Part shown: in pieces, positions 1 through 7,152 of the stretch
How the letters are laid out: every line of letters begins with the position of its first letter
How positions within the stretch are numbered: the first letter of the stretch is position 1
Assembly: GCA_034429275.1 (NCBI GenBank)
Contig: DAOUFU010000147.1
Span: 1-19,720, forward strand
Length of the DNA stretch: 19,720 nucleotides
Direction of reading: 5' to 3'
DNA from: DAOUFU01 sp034429275
Lineage (GTDB): Bacteria; Chloroflexota; Anaerolineae; Aggregatilineales; Aggregatilineaceae
Notes under the pieces: model-generated
What the model was told of the DNA's origin: nothing
The model's database searches: none
What the model saw: only the letters and a program-made list of their open reading frames with translations
Position numbers and translations under genes: made by a program

Positions 1-823
1 CTTGTGGGCAGGGCGCGAAGTCCCGCGCTTTGATCGCCGGGGCAACGAGATCGGTAGCGAGATGGGCACCAACGGCGGCATTATCCGCCTGGATTTTGGG
101 CGGTCGCTGTTCTACAAACGCCCGGTCGTCGAAATGCTTAAGCAGCGCGCCCCGGCCACCGTGCAGTTGGGCTTTGCCGCGCTGGTGGTCGGCTTCGGTA
201 TTGGTATCCCGGTGGGCATCCTCTCGGCAGTCCGGCGAGGCAGTGCGTTCGATAACAGCTCGCGCGTGTTGGCGGTCTTGTTCAACGCGGGGCCGGTCTT
301 CTGGCTGGGCCTGATGCTGATCCTGGTGTTCGGAAAGTGGCTGGAGGTCCTGCCGATGGGCAACCAGTGTCCGCTCACCATTCGGGGGTGTGTCAGCCTT
401 GAGGACCGCATCCGCCACCTGATTTTGCCAGTGTTCACGCTGGGAACGGGTTGGATCGCGGTATTGTCGCGCTATATGCGCACCTCGACGCTGGATGTGC
501 TCAGCCAGGATTACATCCGCACCGCCCAGGCCAAAGGTCTGCCCAATTCGAAGGTGTGGTTTGTCCACGCTACCCGCAACGCGCTGATCCCGATTGCGAC
601 TATTCTCGGCCCGGCGATCCCCAACCTGTTGAGCGGCGCGGTCATCACCGAGACCATTTTCTCCTGGCCGGGGCTGGGACGCCTGTCCTTTGAAGCCGTG
701 ATTCAACAGGATTACCCGATGGTGATGGCGGTGGTGCTGCTGAGCGGCGTGATCACCATCATAGGATATTTGCTGTCCGATATTTTGTATGCGCTGATCG
801 ATCCGCGCATCCGGTTAGGGTAG
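1..823 (+). CDS. ABC transporter permease, DppB/OppB type (5'-partial)
   Basis: Inner-membrane permease subunit of an oligopeptide/nickel-type ABC importer, which forms a heterodimeric channel with the permease encoded next. The visible 273 residues (first full codon at base 2) show several hydrophobic segments (about 55-78, 92-112, 138-157, 195-215 and 240-265). The cytoplasmic EAA loop that contacts the ATPase lies at about 170-197, with TAQAKG and then RNALIPI. The family block TETIFSWPGLGRL is at 216-228, and the C-terminal end is LIDPRIR. Family members usually run about 305-340 residues and begin with a first membrane helix. That helix is absent here, so the gene starts before the window; the TTG at base 2 is not its real start. 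The stop is 7 bases before the next ATG and overlaps that gene's ribosome-binding site, so the two are co-translated. The substrate is unknown. Confidence 0.93.
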   Translation, partial: LWAGREVPRFDRRGNEIGSEMGTNGGIIRLDFGRSLFYKRPVVEMLKQRAPATVQLGFAALVVGFGIGIPVGILSAVRRGSAFDNSSRVLAVLFNAGPVFWLGLMLILVFGKWLEVLPMGNQCPLTIRGCVSLEDRIRHLILPVFTLGTGWIAVLSRYMRTSTLDVLSQDYIRTAQAKGLPNSKVWFVHATRNALIPIATILGPAIPNLLSGAVITETIFSWPGLGRLSFEAVIQQDYPMVMAVVLLSGVITIIGYLLSDILYALIDPRIRLG

Positions 824-830
824 GTGCACC

Positions 831-1811
831 ATGACGACTGATACGCAGGCACGAGGGTCTGCTGAGAAGCCAACCAAAGCCGTCCTCTCCCTGAGCGATG
901 ATAAGCCCGGTGTGAGCGAATCGCTCTTTACGATGGCGATGCGGCGGCTGAGCCGCGACTATCTGACTTTGCTTGCACTGGGAATCGTCATTTTGCTGGC
1001 GCTGCTCTCGCTGCTGGCCCCGGTTATCACCCGTGCGCTGGACATCAGTTACACGGCCACCGATGGGGCGGCCTTTGAGAAGATCGGCAGCAAGGGGCAT
1101 ATTCTGGGCACCGACGACCTGGGGCGCGATCAACTGGCCCGCCTGCTCTATGCCGGGCGTGTTTCGCTGACGATCGCCATCTCTGCCGCGATTGGCTCCC
1201 TGCTGATCGGGATCTCGGTTGGGGTTGTTGCCGGTTATTATCAGGGTGGTTCATTGGGGTTTATCGACGATGCCATCATGTGGTTCGTGACCACTCTCAA
1301 CTCGATCCCCACCCTGTTCCTGCTGCTGATTGTGGCCTCGGTGATGCGCACCCAACAAAACGCGCTGCGGTCCTCGATTGTGCCGCTTATCTTGATCCTG
1401 ACCTTTTTGGGGTGGACCGGCACGATGCGATTTGTGCGCGGCGAAACATTGGCCCGGCGCGAACTGGAATACACGGTTGCAGCGCGCGCCATCGGCGCGA
1501 ACGTGCCCCGCATCATGTTTGTGCACATCCTGCCCAATATCTTCTCGATCATCGTGGTCACGCTGGCGATTGACATTGGCTCGCTGATCCTGGTCGAATC
1601 GGCATTGAGCTTCCTGGGGCTGGGGGTCACCCCTCCCACGCCGAGTTGGGGCAATATGCTGAGCAATGCGCAGAGCTTCTTTGATCGTGGGCCACACCTG
1701 GTCTTCCTGCCCGGCTTCTTGATCGTGCTCACCGTGTTGTGCCTGTATATCATCGGTGACGGCTTGCGCGATGCATTCGACCCGCAGTCGGTCAAGCACA
1801 CCCAGGCATAA
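831..1811 (+). CDS. ABC transporter permease, DppC/OppC type
   Basis: Second inner-membrane permease of the same peptide-type ABC importer. The 326 residues start with a polar cytoplasmic tail of about 43 residues and a first helix at about 44-68 (OppC N-terminal region). The family motif LGTDDLGRD is at 92-100. The EAA loop is at about 212-238 (AARAIGANVPRI, then HILPN), followed by the block SFLGLGVTPPTPSWG at 260-274 and a last helix at about 290-309. Length and motif order match complete DppC/OppC proteins. The ATG at 831 is preceded by an AGG-type ribosome-binding site formed around the stop of the upstream gene. The operon ends in a terminator 37 bases after the stop, so the ATPases and binding protein must lie upstream of the window or elsewhere. 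The ligand (peptide, sugar oligomer or metal complex) cannot be told from permeases. Confidence 0.94.
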   Translation: MTTDTQARGSAEKPTKAVLSLSDDKPGVSESLFTMAMRRLSRDYLTLLALGIVILLALLSLLAPVITRALDISYTATDGAAFEKIGSKGHILGTDDLGRDQLARLLYAGRVSLTIAISAAIGSLLIGISVGVVAGYYQGGSLGFIDDAIMWFVTTLNSIPTLFLLLIVASVMRTQQNALRSSIVPLILILTFLGWTGTMRFVRGETLARRELEYTVAARAIGANVPRIMFVHILPNIFSIIVVTLAIDIGSLILVESALSFLGLGVTPPTPSWGNMLSNAQSFFDRGPHLVFLPGFLIVLTVLCLYIIGDGLRDAFDPQSVKHTQA

Positions 1812-1847
1812 CCCGCCGTTACAGAAATCTCACCTTGTGAACCCAGA

Positions 1848-1880
1848 CGAGGGCGCTGCAAGCAGCGCTCTCGTTTTTTT
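1848..1880 (+). terminator. Intrinsic terminator of the DppBC-type operon
   Basis: A 12-bp inverted repeat (1848-1859 with 1862-1873) contains a single G-U wobble and is centred on AA, in practice a tight four-base loop. It is followed at once by seven T residues (1874-1880). It lies 37 bases after the permease stop codon. This is a textbook Rho-independent terminator on the plus strand. Confidence 0.95.
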
Positions 1881-1891
1881 GTGCGGGCGGC

Positions 1892-1920
1892 ATGAATCCG
1901 ACCCGGCTTTGGTGTATTAT
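1892..1920 (+). promoter_or_regulatory. Weak candidate promoter for the isoaspartate methyltransferase gene
   Basis: TATTAT at 1915-1920 matches five of six positions of the sigma-70 -10 box. The hexamer 17 bases upstream, ATGAAT at 1892-1897, is a poor -35 (three of six). The position between a strong terminator and the next gene makes a promoter necessary somewhere in 1881-1977, but this exact site is only a candidate. Confidence 0.3.
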
Positions 1921-1977
1921 TAATCTAGCGTCGCGATTTTCGGCGCTCCATTCATCTCGGCAGGCTAGAAGACGAAC

Positions 1978-2673
1978 ATGCCGCCTCAACCTGACTATGA
2001 AGCCCTGCGCGAGCGCATGGTACGCGAACAACTGGTGAGTCGCAACATCACCGACGCGCGCGTATTGGAGGCGATGCGGCGCGTGCCGCGCCATCACTTC
2101 GTGCCGGAGCATCTGCGCACGCAGGCGTATACTTTCGATGGTCCGCTGCCCATCGGCAATAACCAGACCATCTCGCAGCCCTATATCGTGGCGCTGATGT
2201 CGCAGTTGTGCGAGATCACCCTGGACGATGTCGTGCTGGAGATCGGTACCGGCTCCGGCTATCAGACGGCGATTCTGTGCGAGCTGGCGCGCACCGTCTA
2301 CTCGCTGGAGCGCTACCCGGCGCTGGCCCGGCGGGCAGTGGGCGATCTGCAAGAATTGGGCTATCACAACGTGGAGGTATTTGTCGGCGATGGCAGCCAG
2401 GGGCTGCCGGATATGGCCCCGTTCAATGCCATCATCGTAACCGCCGCCGCGCCCGCCATTCCCGGCCCGCTGCGCGCGCAACTGGCTCACCGGGGGCGGT
2501 TGGTGCTGCCGGTGGGGACCCGCGAATATCAGACCTTACAACGTGTGCGTCGCGACCAGGACCGGTTCATCATGGAGAACATCACCCCGGTGATGTTTGT
2601 GCCGCTCTACGGGCGGCACGGCTTCAGGCCGCCCGATGATCCGCTTGCCAACGAGCCGCCCATCACCTTTTGA
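1978..2673 (+). CDS. pcm: Protein-L-isoaspartate O-methyltransferase
   Basis: A cytoplasmic repair enzyme that uses S-adenosylmethionine to methylate abnormal L-isoaspartyl residues in aged proteins, starting their return to normal aspartate. The 231 residues carry the expected signatures: QTISQPYIVA at 63-72 (substrate region), the SAM-binding loop VLEIGTGSGYQTAIL at 86-100, the acidic end of the next strand at E111, GDGSQG at 137-142, FNAIIVTAAAP at 149-159 and RLVLPVG at 174-180. Length is typical for bacterial enzymes. The ATG at 1978 has only a weak purine-rich sequence (AGAAGA) upstream, but the N-terminus aligns well with the family and no better start is seen. The gene stands alone behind a terminator and faces the convergent methyltransferase gene, with 28 bases between the stops. 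Confidence 0.95.
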   Translation: MPPQPDYEALRERMVREQLVSRNITDARVLEAMRRVPRHHFVPEHLRTQAYTFDGPLPIGNNQTISQPYIVALMSQLCEITLDDVVLEIGTGSGYQTAILCELARTVYSLERYPALARRAVGDLQELGYHNVEVFVGDGSQGLPDMAPFNAIIVTAAAPAIPGPLRAQLAHRGRLVLPVGTREYQTLQRVRRDQDRFIMENITPVMFVPLYGRHGFRPPDDPLANEPPITF

Positions 2674-2701
2674 TCGAATGGCGCTGCCAACAGGATGGCT
2701 T

Positions 2702-3607
2702 TCAGCGGGTATCGAGGTTGTTTTCGCCGTGCGTTTGTGAAAGCAGCCGCAGGTAGTCTGCCGCAAACCCGCCGCCGTTGGTGGCGATCAACACGCCGCT
2801 CATCTTGTGAACCTGAAGCTCGCCAAAATGCCGGATCAGGCGGGTGACCTGTTTCTCCATCATGCCCATGAAGTCATCCCAGTTCACATCGTCGGGCAGG
2901 TAGGGGCTTTGCAGCGGGCGCAGGCTGTTCACAAAATCGAGCACCGGCTGGACCTCGCGAAAATGCAGCGCACTCGGCAGATCGTGGCGCACCACCGCTT
3001 TAAAAAAGTGTGTCAGCCGCGTCGTGCCGTTTTCTAGCGCGAACAGCCGGTGAACCGGCGGAAATTCCTGGCGCGGGTGGCCGAGCAGTGTGCACGCCCG
3101 GCGGCTGAGTGTATCGAATTCGGGCATGGTGTCTTCGGCATTGGTGGCCGCGACTAGCTGGCCGTGGGGTTTGAGCACGCGCCGGATTTCGCACAGCGCC
3201 TCGTCGATATCGGGCACATGATACAGCATGTGATTGGCCAGCACGATGTCAAACGTGCCATCGGAAAAGGGCAACTTTTGCGCGTCTAGCTGGATCAGCG
3301 CGACACCTTCCGCCTGGGGAAGCTGTCGGGCGCGGTGAAGCATCCCCGGCGAAACATCGCCCGCCACCAGCCGCCCATTGGGGATGCGTGCTCGCACCGC
3401 CTCGAAATAGCTCCCCGCCCCGGCTCCGACATCCAGCACCCACTCATCGCCGCGCCAGGGCAACAGCCCGACCACCCATTGTGGAAAGTCGATCTTGGGC
3501 TGGCTGTACTGCTCGTGAATCTGCTGCCGCAGCGCGAGCTGCTCGTCGGTGGCGTAAGCCTCGGAACAGCCGGAGTCTCTATCGGGGCGAGTGGTCGAGT
3601 CGGTCAT
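2702..3607 (-). CDS. Class I SAM-dependent methyltransferase (Methyltransf_11/25 type)
   Basis: Predicted soluble methyltransferase of unknown substrate, 301 residues. The Rossmann-fold signatures are in order: motif I VLDVGAGAGSY at 57-67, the acidic ribose-binding residue D84 after the second strand (VAGD), LDAQKLPF at 107-114 around motif II, FDIVLANHMLYHV at 119-131 and the LKPHGQLV turn at 145-152. The C-terminal 130 residues form a less conserved region likely to hold the substrate. The start at 3607 is chosen because GGAAG lies 7 bases upstream; the in-frame ATG at 3634 and everything upstream to 4765 lack such support and run antisense to the sirtuin gene. The gene is divergent from the sirtuin gene (192-base shared spacer) and convergent with pcm. 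Small-molecule, quinone or tRNA targets are all possible for this broad family. Confidence 0.85.
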   Translation of the reverse strand: MTDSTTRPDRDSGCSEAYATDEQLALRQQIHEQYSQPKIDFPQWVVGLLPWRGDEWVLDVGAGAGSYFEAVRARIPNGRLVAGDVSPGMLHRARQLPQAEGVALIQLDAQKLPFSDGTFDIVLANHMLYHVPDIDEALCEIRRVLKPHGQLVAATNAEDTMPEFDTLSRRACTLLGHPRQEFPPVHRLFALENGTTRLTHFFKAVVRHDLPSALHFREVQPVLDFVNSLRPLQSPYLPDDVNWDDFMGMMEKQVTRLIRHFGELQVHKMSGVLIATNGGGFAADYLRLLSQTHGENNLDTR

Positions 3608-3799
3608 GAGTCCGCTTCCATCGATGGCGCGCATGGGTACTGGTCGCCGGGCTGAACAATTGGATTGGCAATGTCGCAGTGTGGGAGAGCGATTTTTTAG
3701 CTTCGTGATACACTTTCTGTAGTTTAACACGGTTTGTCGCACGCACACCACTTTAGCGCGTATCCGTGCCTTGCCCGGCGCGCCAGAAAGGACTCGCCC

Positions 3800-4612
3800 A
3801 TGAGCCTCGATCCCCAGCAGTTCCGAGCAGCCGCTCGCGCCCTGCGAGACTGCGAGCTGTTGGTCGTGCTGACCGGGGCGGGCATCTCGCGCGAGAGCGG
3901 CATCCCCACCTATCGCGACGCCCTCGAAGGGATATGGGCGCAGTATGACCCGATGAAGCTCGCCACCCCGCGCGGCTTCCGCGCCGATCCGCGGCTGGTG
4001 TGGAACTGGTACGAATACCGGCGCGAGTTGATGCGGCCCGCCCAGCCGAATCCCGGTCACCTGGCGATCGCCGCCCTGGAGGACCTGCTGCCCCAGGTCG
4101 TTGTGGTGACCCAAAACATCGATGGGCTGCACCATGCCGCTCACAGCACCGATATCATCGAACTGCATGGCAACATTCACCGCAGCAAATGTTACGCGAA
4201 CTGCCAGGGAGACCCCACGCTCATTGATCTCTCGACCCTCACCTGGAATGCCGACAGTGCCCCGCCGCGCTGTCCGTACTGCGGTGCATGGGTTCGGCCC
4301 GATGTCGTCTGGTTCGAAGAGGCGCTTCCGGCGGACCTGCTTCAACGCGCAACAAGCCTCGCTCGCCGGGCCGGTGTGATGCTGGTGGCGGGGACATCGG
4401 GAGTCGTGCACCCGGCGGCCAGTCTGCCTTTCGTGGCCGCCGAACGGGGTGCGGTCATCATCGAGGTGAATCCAGAGATGACACCGATCACGCCGGTGGC
4501 GCGGTGGCACTTTGCCGGTCCCTCCGGTGAGGTCTTGCCTCAACTTGTGGAGGCGCTGCGCACGCTGCCCCCAGCACAGCAGGATCGTGAAGGGGGACCT
4601 CATGCGCGGTAG
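3800..4612 (+). CDS. Sir2-family NAD-dependent protein deacylase (class III, SIRT5/CobB-like)
   Basis: A cytoplasmic sirtuin that removes acyl groups from lysines using NAD+. The 270 residues contain the NAD loop GAGISRESGIPTYRD at 26-40, TQNIDGLH at 104-111, catalytic H123 in ELHGN, a zinc site C131/C135 and C158/C161, and GTSGVVHPAAS at 199-208. Y71 and R74 in the segment WYEYRRE match the Tyr-x-x-Arg pair that recognises succinyl or malonyl lysine in SIRT5 and CobB, so desuccinylase/demalonylase activity is likely besides deacetylation. The start at 3800 is preferred because AAAGGA lies 7 bases before it; an upstream in-frame ATG at 3734 would add 22 residues unlike the family. The 3' end overlaps the next gene by 11 bases. 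The symbol cobB could apply, but orthology was not tested. Confidence 0.93.
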   Translation: MSLDPQQFRAAARALRDCELLVVLTGAGISRESGIPTYRDALEGIWAQYDPMKLATPRGFRADPRLVWNWYEYRRELMRPAQPNPGHLAIAALEDLLPQVVVVTQNIDGLHHAAHSTDIIELHGNIHRSKCYANCQGDPTLIDLSTLTWNADSAPPRCPYCGAWVRPDVVWFEEALPADLLQRATSLARRAGVMLVAGTSGVVHPAASLPFVAAERGAVIIEVNPEMTPITPVARWHFAGPSGEVLPQLVEALRTLPPAQQDREGGPHAR

Positions 4613-5723
4613 GCTCAGGATGCTGTTTCGCTGGTTGTTGGCCGTGTGTGGGGCTGTTGTGTTGGGAGCAGGGCTGCTGCCCGCCGCCCGACCGGCTGCC
4701 GGACAGGCCCCCTCACGCACCGATGTTTTTGTCGCTGCGGACCCGGCAACAGGGGCTGCCAGCATCTACTTTCTGGATGCGCTGAGCGGACTGAGCACGG
4801 TTGTGAATGCCAGCAACGGCGAGAAATTCACTCTGGTGGGCGATTACGTGATCTATCAGAAGCGGCAGAGCGGGGCGATCATGCGGGCCGGGCTGAACGG
4901 TACGCTGGAGCCGCACCCGTTCGTGCGCCGTTCGGTGGATACCCAGAGCGTACAGTGGGTTGTCTCGCCCGACAAGCAGGCGATTGCCTGGGTGACGGTG
5001 AGCACGGCGGGCGAATCGGCGGCATTCGCGGCGTGGGCGGATGGACGGGACCTGCGCCAGCTTCCGATCGTGTCGCCCGGTCCTTCGGCAGCGCTGGCTC
5101 CCATCGCGCTCACCAATTCCATGACGCGGTTTATCTATGATGCGGCCCACCCGCTGCCCGATGAAACCGAGGCCGGAGCGAGCGAATCGCCGTTTGCCGC
5201 CTATCTGCGGCTGGCCGAGTACGATTTTGTCGCCGGGCGGCAGCGCAATTTGCCCAACGATCCGGGCTGCCCGTGCGATGCCGCACTGGATTCTGCCGGG
5301 CGCATCCTGGCCCGGCTGGAAGCGCGCGGAGGCAAGGGGCCTTTCGCGCTGCATCTGTGGGACCTGCCCTCTGGGGCTGAAACGCGCATCCCTGCGCCCG
5401 AACTTCCCTATCACGCTGGCGGCGACCTGGTGCTAAACACGATCGGCACTTATGCAGCCTATACTATTGCTGCCGGGGTGGGGGACGAAGCTGCCATCCG
5501 CCCGGCGGAATATGGGCTGGTGCTGGTGAATATCGTTGCGTCCGAGCAGTACCTGGTCTTGCCGCCCGGCCCGACCCATTACCGCCCGCTGGCCTTTATC
5601 GACCGTGATCGCACCCTGCTGTTGGCCGATGCCGCCACCGGCGCAACCTACAAGTTCGACCTGGTGGAACGCGAGCTTTTGCGAGTCTCTGATCTGCTGT
5701 ACCTGGGATCGATCGGCTCATAA
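4602..5723 (+). CDS. Predicted secreted protein with WD40/TolB-like propeller character
   Basis: Function unknown. The 373-residue product begins with basic residues (RGRLR), a hydrophobic core at about 8-26 and an Ala-rich region ending near GQA at 34-36, a good Sec signal peptide. The rest shows repeated short beta-rich units of the kind seen in WD40-like and TolB-type propellers, for example SIYFLDALSG, QSVQWVVSPDKQAIAWVTV, FALHLWDLPSG and IDRDRTLLLADAATG. Two cysteines sit close together (CPCD, around residue 224). No catalytic motif is recognised. The ATG at 4602 has AGGGGGA upstream; an alternative ATG at 4620 (MLFRWLL) would also leave an intact signal peptide. Its start lies inside the end of the sirtuin gene, so translation is probably coupled. 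Assignment as a propeller is pattern-based and tentative. Confidence 0.75.
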   Translation: MRGRLRMLFRWLLAVCGAVVLGAGLLPAARPAAGQAPSRTDVFVAADPATGAASIYFLDALSGLSTVVNASNGEKFTLVGDYVIYQKRQSGAIMRAGLNGTLEPHPFVRRSVDTQSVQWVVSPDKQAIAWVTVSTAGESAAFAAWADGRDLRQLPIVSPGPSAALAPIALTNSMTRFIYDAAHPLPDETEAGASESPFAAYLRLAEYDFVAGRQRNLPNDPGCPCDAALDSAGRILARLEARGGKGPFALHLWDLPSGAETRIPAPELPYHAGGDLVLNTIGTYAAYTIAAGVGDEAAIRPAEYGLVLVNIVASEQYLVLPPGPTHYRPLAFIDRDRTLLLADAATGATYKFDLVERELLRVSDLLYLGSIGS

Positions 5724-5772
5724 GCTGCCCCCTGTATTCGCGAGACCACATTTTCCCGCTGGCACGAGACCT

Positions 5773-5805
5773 GCCCGGTGATGTCCGCACCCGCCCTCAC
5801 CGGGC
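5773..5805. repeat. Perfect 9-bp inverted repeat downstream of the propeller-protein gene
   Basis: GCCCGGTGA (5773-5781) and TCACCGGGC (5797-5805) are exact reverse complements around a 15-base spacer. It lies 50 bases after the stop codon and 24 bases before the -35 box of the next operon. It may stabilise or end the upstream transcript, but no T run follows, so it is not called a terminator. Confidence 0.5.
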
Positions 5806-5828
5806 GATTCGACTCGCCTGCACCCCTC

Positions 5829-5856
5829 TTGACAACGTCAGCGCACCCATGATAAA
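5829..5856 (+). promoter_or_regulatory. Sigma-70-type promoter of the uronate-oligosaccharide operon
   Basis: A perfect -35 box TTGACA (5829-5834) is followed after 16 bases by GATAAA (5851-5856), four of six matches to the -10 consensus. The expected transcription start is about 5862-5864, at the left edge of the palindromic operator. This is the best promoter seen between the propeller gene and the end of the cluster at 15388. Confidence 0.75.
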
Positions 5857-5861
5857 GTGAT

Positions 5862-5885
5862 GTTACCGGTTGCGCAACCGGTAAC
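5862..5885. promoter_or_regulatory. 24-bp perfect palindrome: predicted LacI-family operator
   Basis: GTTACCGGTTGC at 5862-5873 is followed directly by its exact reverse complement at 5874-5885, giving a gapless palindrome with central GCGC. LacI/PurR-type repressors bind such sites with a central CG step and symmetrical half-sites. It starts six bases after the -10 box and covers the predicted transcription start, so a bound repressor would block initiation. The nearest downstream gene encodes a LacI-family protein, which makes autorepression the simplest reading. No second full copy was noticed in the spacer before the sugar-binding protein gene. Confidence 0.85.
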
Positions 5886-6088
5886 GGAACTTTGTTACGG
5901 CGCGCAGCCTGGGATCATTCAGTGCAAATACACTTTGGATAAAAAGGCTATCGACCCAATGCGCACCCCATCTAGCGCCGTTTTGCGCGTATCTACATTG
6001 TTCACCTCAACCCATCCCCTTTACCGGGCTGCTCACCGTCGTATGGCCTTTATCCAATTGTCTTGTTCTCTCTGTCGCTGCTGATCTG

Positions 6089-6108
6089 CCGGGCGGATGC
6101 TCCGCCGG
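6089..6108 (+). other. GC-rich hairpin just upstream of the lacI ribosome-binding site
   Basis: Bases 6089-6097 pair with 6101-6108 (eight pairs, one bulged G at 6093, loop TGC). The stem ends three bases before the GAGGA at 6112-6116. The ATG at 6097, an alternative start for the regulator, lies inside this stem. No T run follows, so it is not a terminator; an effect on translation start is possible. Confidence 0.45.
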
Positions 6109-6111
6109 ACC

Positions 6112-6116
6112 GAGGA
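6112..6116 (+). promoter_or_regulatory. Ribosome-binding site supporting a GTG start for the LacI protein
   Basis: GAGGA sits seven bases before GTG at 6124. The competing ATG at 6097 has no comparable site at correct spacing. The GTG start also puts the helix-turn-helix about nine residues from the N-terminus, the usual LacI-family layout. Confidence 0.7.
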
Positions 6117-6123
6117 TAACTGC

Positions 6124-7140
6124 GTGGCCCGATCGACCAGACGCACCACTATCGCCGATGTCGCAGAATTTGCCGGCGTCACCAAAACCACCGTCTCGCG
6201 CGTGTTGAACCACAAGGGGGAGATCAGCGAAGAGACGCGGATAAAAGTGATGGATGCCGTCAAACGGCTCGGCTATCGGCGCAGCCGGATTGCGCGCAGC
6301 CTGGCGACCGACCGTACCTTCCTGCTGGGGCTGATCGTGCCCACCATCGCCAACGAGTTTTTCACCGACATCATTCGCGGGGCCGAAGACACCGCCTGGA
6401 AAAACGACTACAAAATTCTGTTGTGCAATACCGAGGGCGATTGGGACCGTGAAGAGGGCATGTTCCTCTTTCTGGAAGACATCCAGGTGGATGGAATCGT
6501 GGTCTGCGCGCCGCGCCTGCCGGAAGCGCGCTTGCTGCCGCTGGTGGAACAGTTCCAAAACGTGGTGGTGGTCAACGGGCAGGGCTTGATCTGGCACGAC
6601 CTGGCCGGCGCGATTGAAACGGACGACGCGGGCGGCATGGCCCAGGCGGTCAATCACCTGCTGAACAGTGACCGCCGCCGCCTGACATACCTGGGCGGGC
6701 CGCTGGATGCGCGCGTAAGTAAAGCGCGGTATCACGGGTTCGTGAAGGCGCTCGAAGCTGCCGGTTATAGCCACAACCCGGCCTGGCAGGTCACCTGCCA
6801 CCCCGCCAACCTCGAAGGTGGCTATGACGCGCTCAAACGGCTGGGCGATGCGCTGTCGGAGATCGACGGCATCGTGTGCTTCAGCGACCTGGTGGCGGCG
6901 GGCGCGATCCGCGCCTGTGCCGAACTGGGCATTCGTGTGCCGGAGGACATTGCCATCACCGGCTGCGACAACATCCAGCTAGCGAGTCTCGTGCGGCCCA
7001 GCCTCACCACGTTGCAAACCCCCAAACAGGCGATAGGCACTCTGGCTGTGCAGATGCTGCTTGAACGTATCGGCGGCCAGCACGACCAGGCCCCCGTCAC
7101 CATTGAACAGACATTGATAATTCGGGAAAGCGCTCCCTAA
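6124..7140 (+). CDS. LacI-family transcriptional regulator
   Basis: DNA-binding repressor with a sugar-binding core, predicted to control the transport and degradation genes that follow. From the GTG start it has 338 residues. The helix-turn-helix covers about 8-29, with TIADVAEFAGVTKTTVSRVLN, and the hinge-helix region is around 52-61 (RSRIARSLAT), the LacI pattern for DNA minor-groove contact. A periplasmic-binding-protein-like core follows, including GLIVPTIANEFF at 69-80, an RYHGF segment, FSDLVAAGAI and PEDIAITGCDN, and the usual Leu/Thr-rich end. It is the first gene of the cluster, behind a promoter and perfect palindrome that probably form its own operator. A longer product from ATG 6097 (347 residues) cannot be excluded. 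The effector is unknown; by context an imported uronate-containing sugar or its breakdown product is likely. Confidence 0.93.
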   Translation: MARSTRRTTIADVAEFAGVTKTTVSRVLNHKGEISEETRIKVMDAVKRLGYRRSRIARSLATDRTFLLGLIVPTIANEFFTDIIRGAEDTAWKNDYKILLCNTEGDWDREEGMFLFLEDIQVDGIVVCAPRLPEARLLPLVEQFQNVVVVNGQGLIWHDLAGAIETDDAGGMAQAVNHLLNSDRRRLTYLGGPLDARVSKARYHGFVKALEAAGYSHNPAWQVTCHPANLEGGYDALKRLGDALSEIDGIVCFSDLVAAGAIRACAELGIRVPEDIAITGCDNIQLASLVRPSLTTLQTPKQAIGTLAVQMLLERIGGQHDQAPVTIEQTLIIRESAP

Positions 7141-7152
7141 CTCGATGCGCCT

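Larger units (their letters stand above)
5886..6123 (+). other. Long gene-free leader before the lacI-type gene
   Basis: About 240 bases of untranslated leader lie between operator and regulator start. TTGGATAAA at 5935-5943 is exactly complementary to TTTATCCAA at 6049-6057. After a two-base bulge the stem continues with GGC (5946-5948) on GCC (6046-6048), giving a possible long-range stem. A partial operator-like half-site (TTTACCGG) occurs near 6020. Reading frames here are short and lack good ribosome-binding sites. No known riboswitch was recognised. Confidence 0.45.

Noticed and set aside
3608..4765. Long N-terminal extension of the minus-strand methyltransferase frame, reaching 687 residues
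   Set aside because: The extension runs antisense to the sirtuin and propeller genes, has no family similarity, and a clear ribosome-binding site precedes the internal start at 3607.
5773..5805. Hairpin after the propeller gene as an intrinsic terminator
   Set aside because: The 9-bp stem is perfect but has a 15-base loop and no T run after it; listed only as a repeat.
5857..6084. 75-residue reading frame in the operon leader, including a 41-residue version from ATG 5959
   Set aside because: The longer start lies in the -10 region and operator, the shorter has only a distant AAAGG, and the product shows no protein-like features. A leader peptide cannot be fully excluded.
6097..6123. ATG at 6097 as the start of the LacI protein
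   Set aside because: It lies in a predicted hairpin, lacks a well-spaced ribosome-binding site, and would place nine extra residues ahead of the standard N-terminus.
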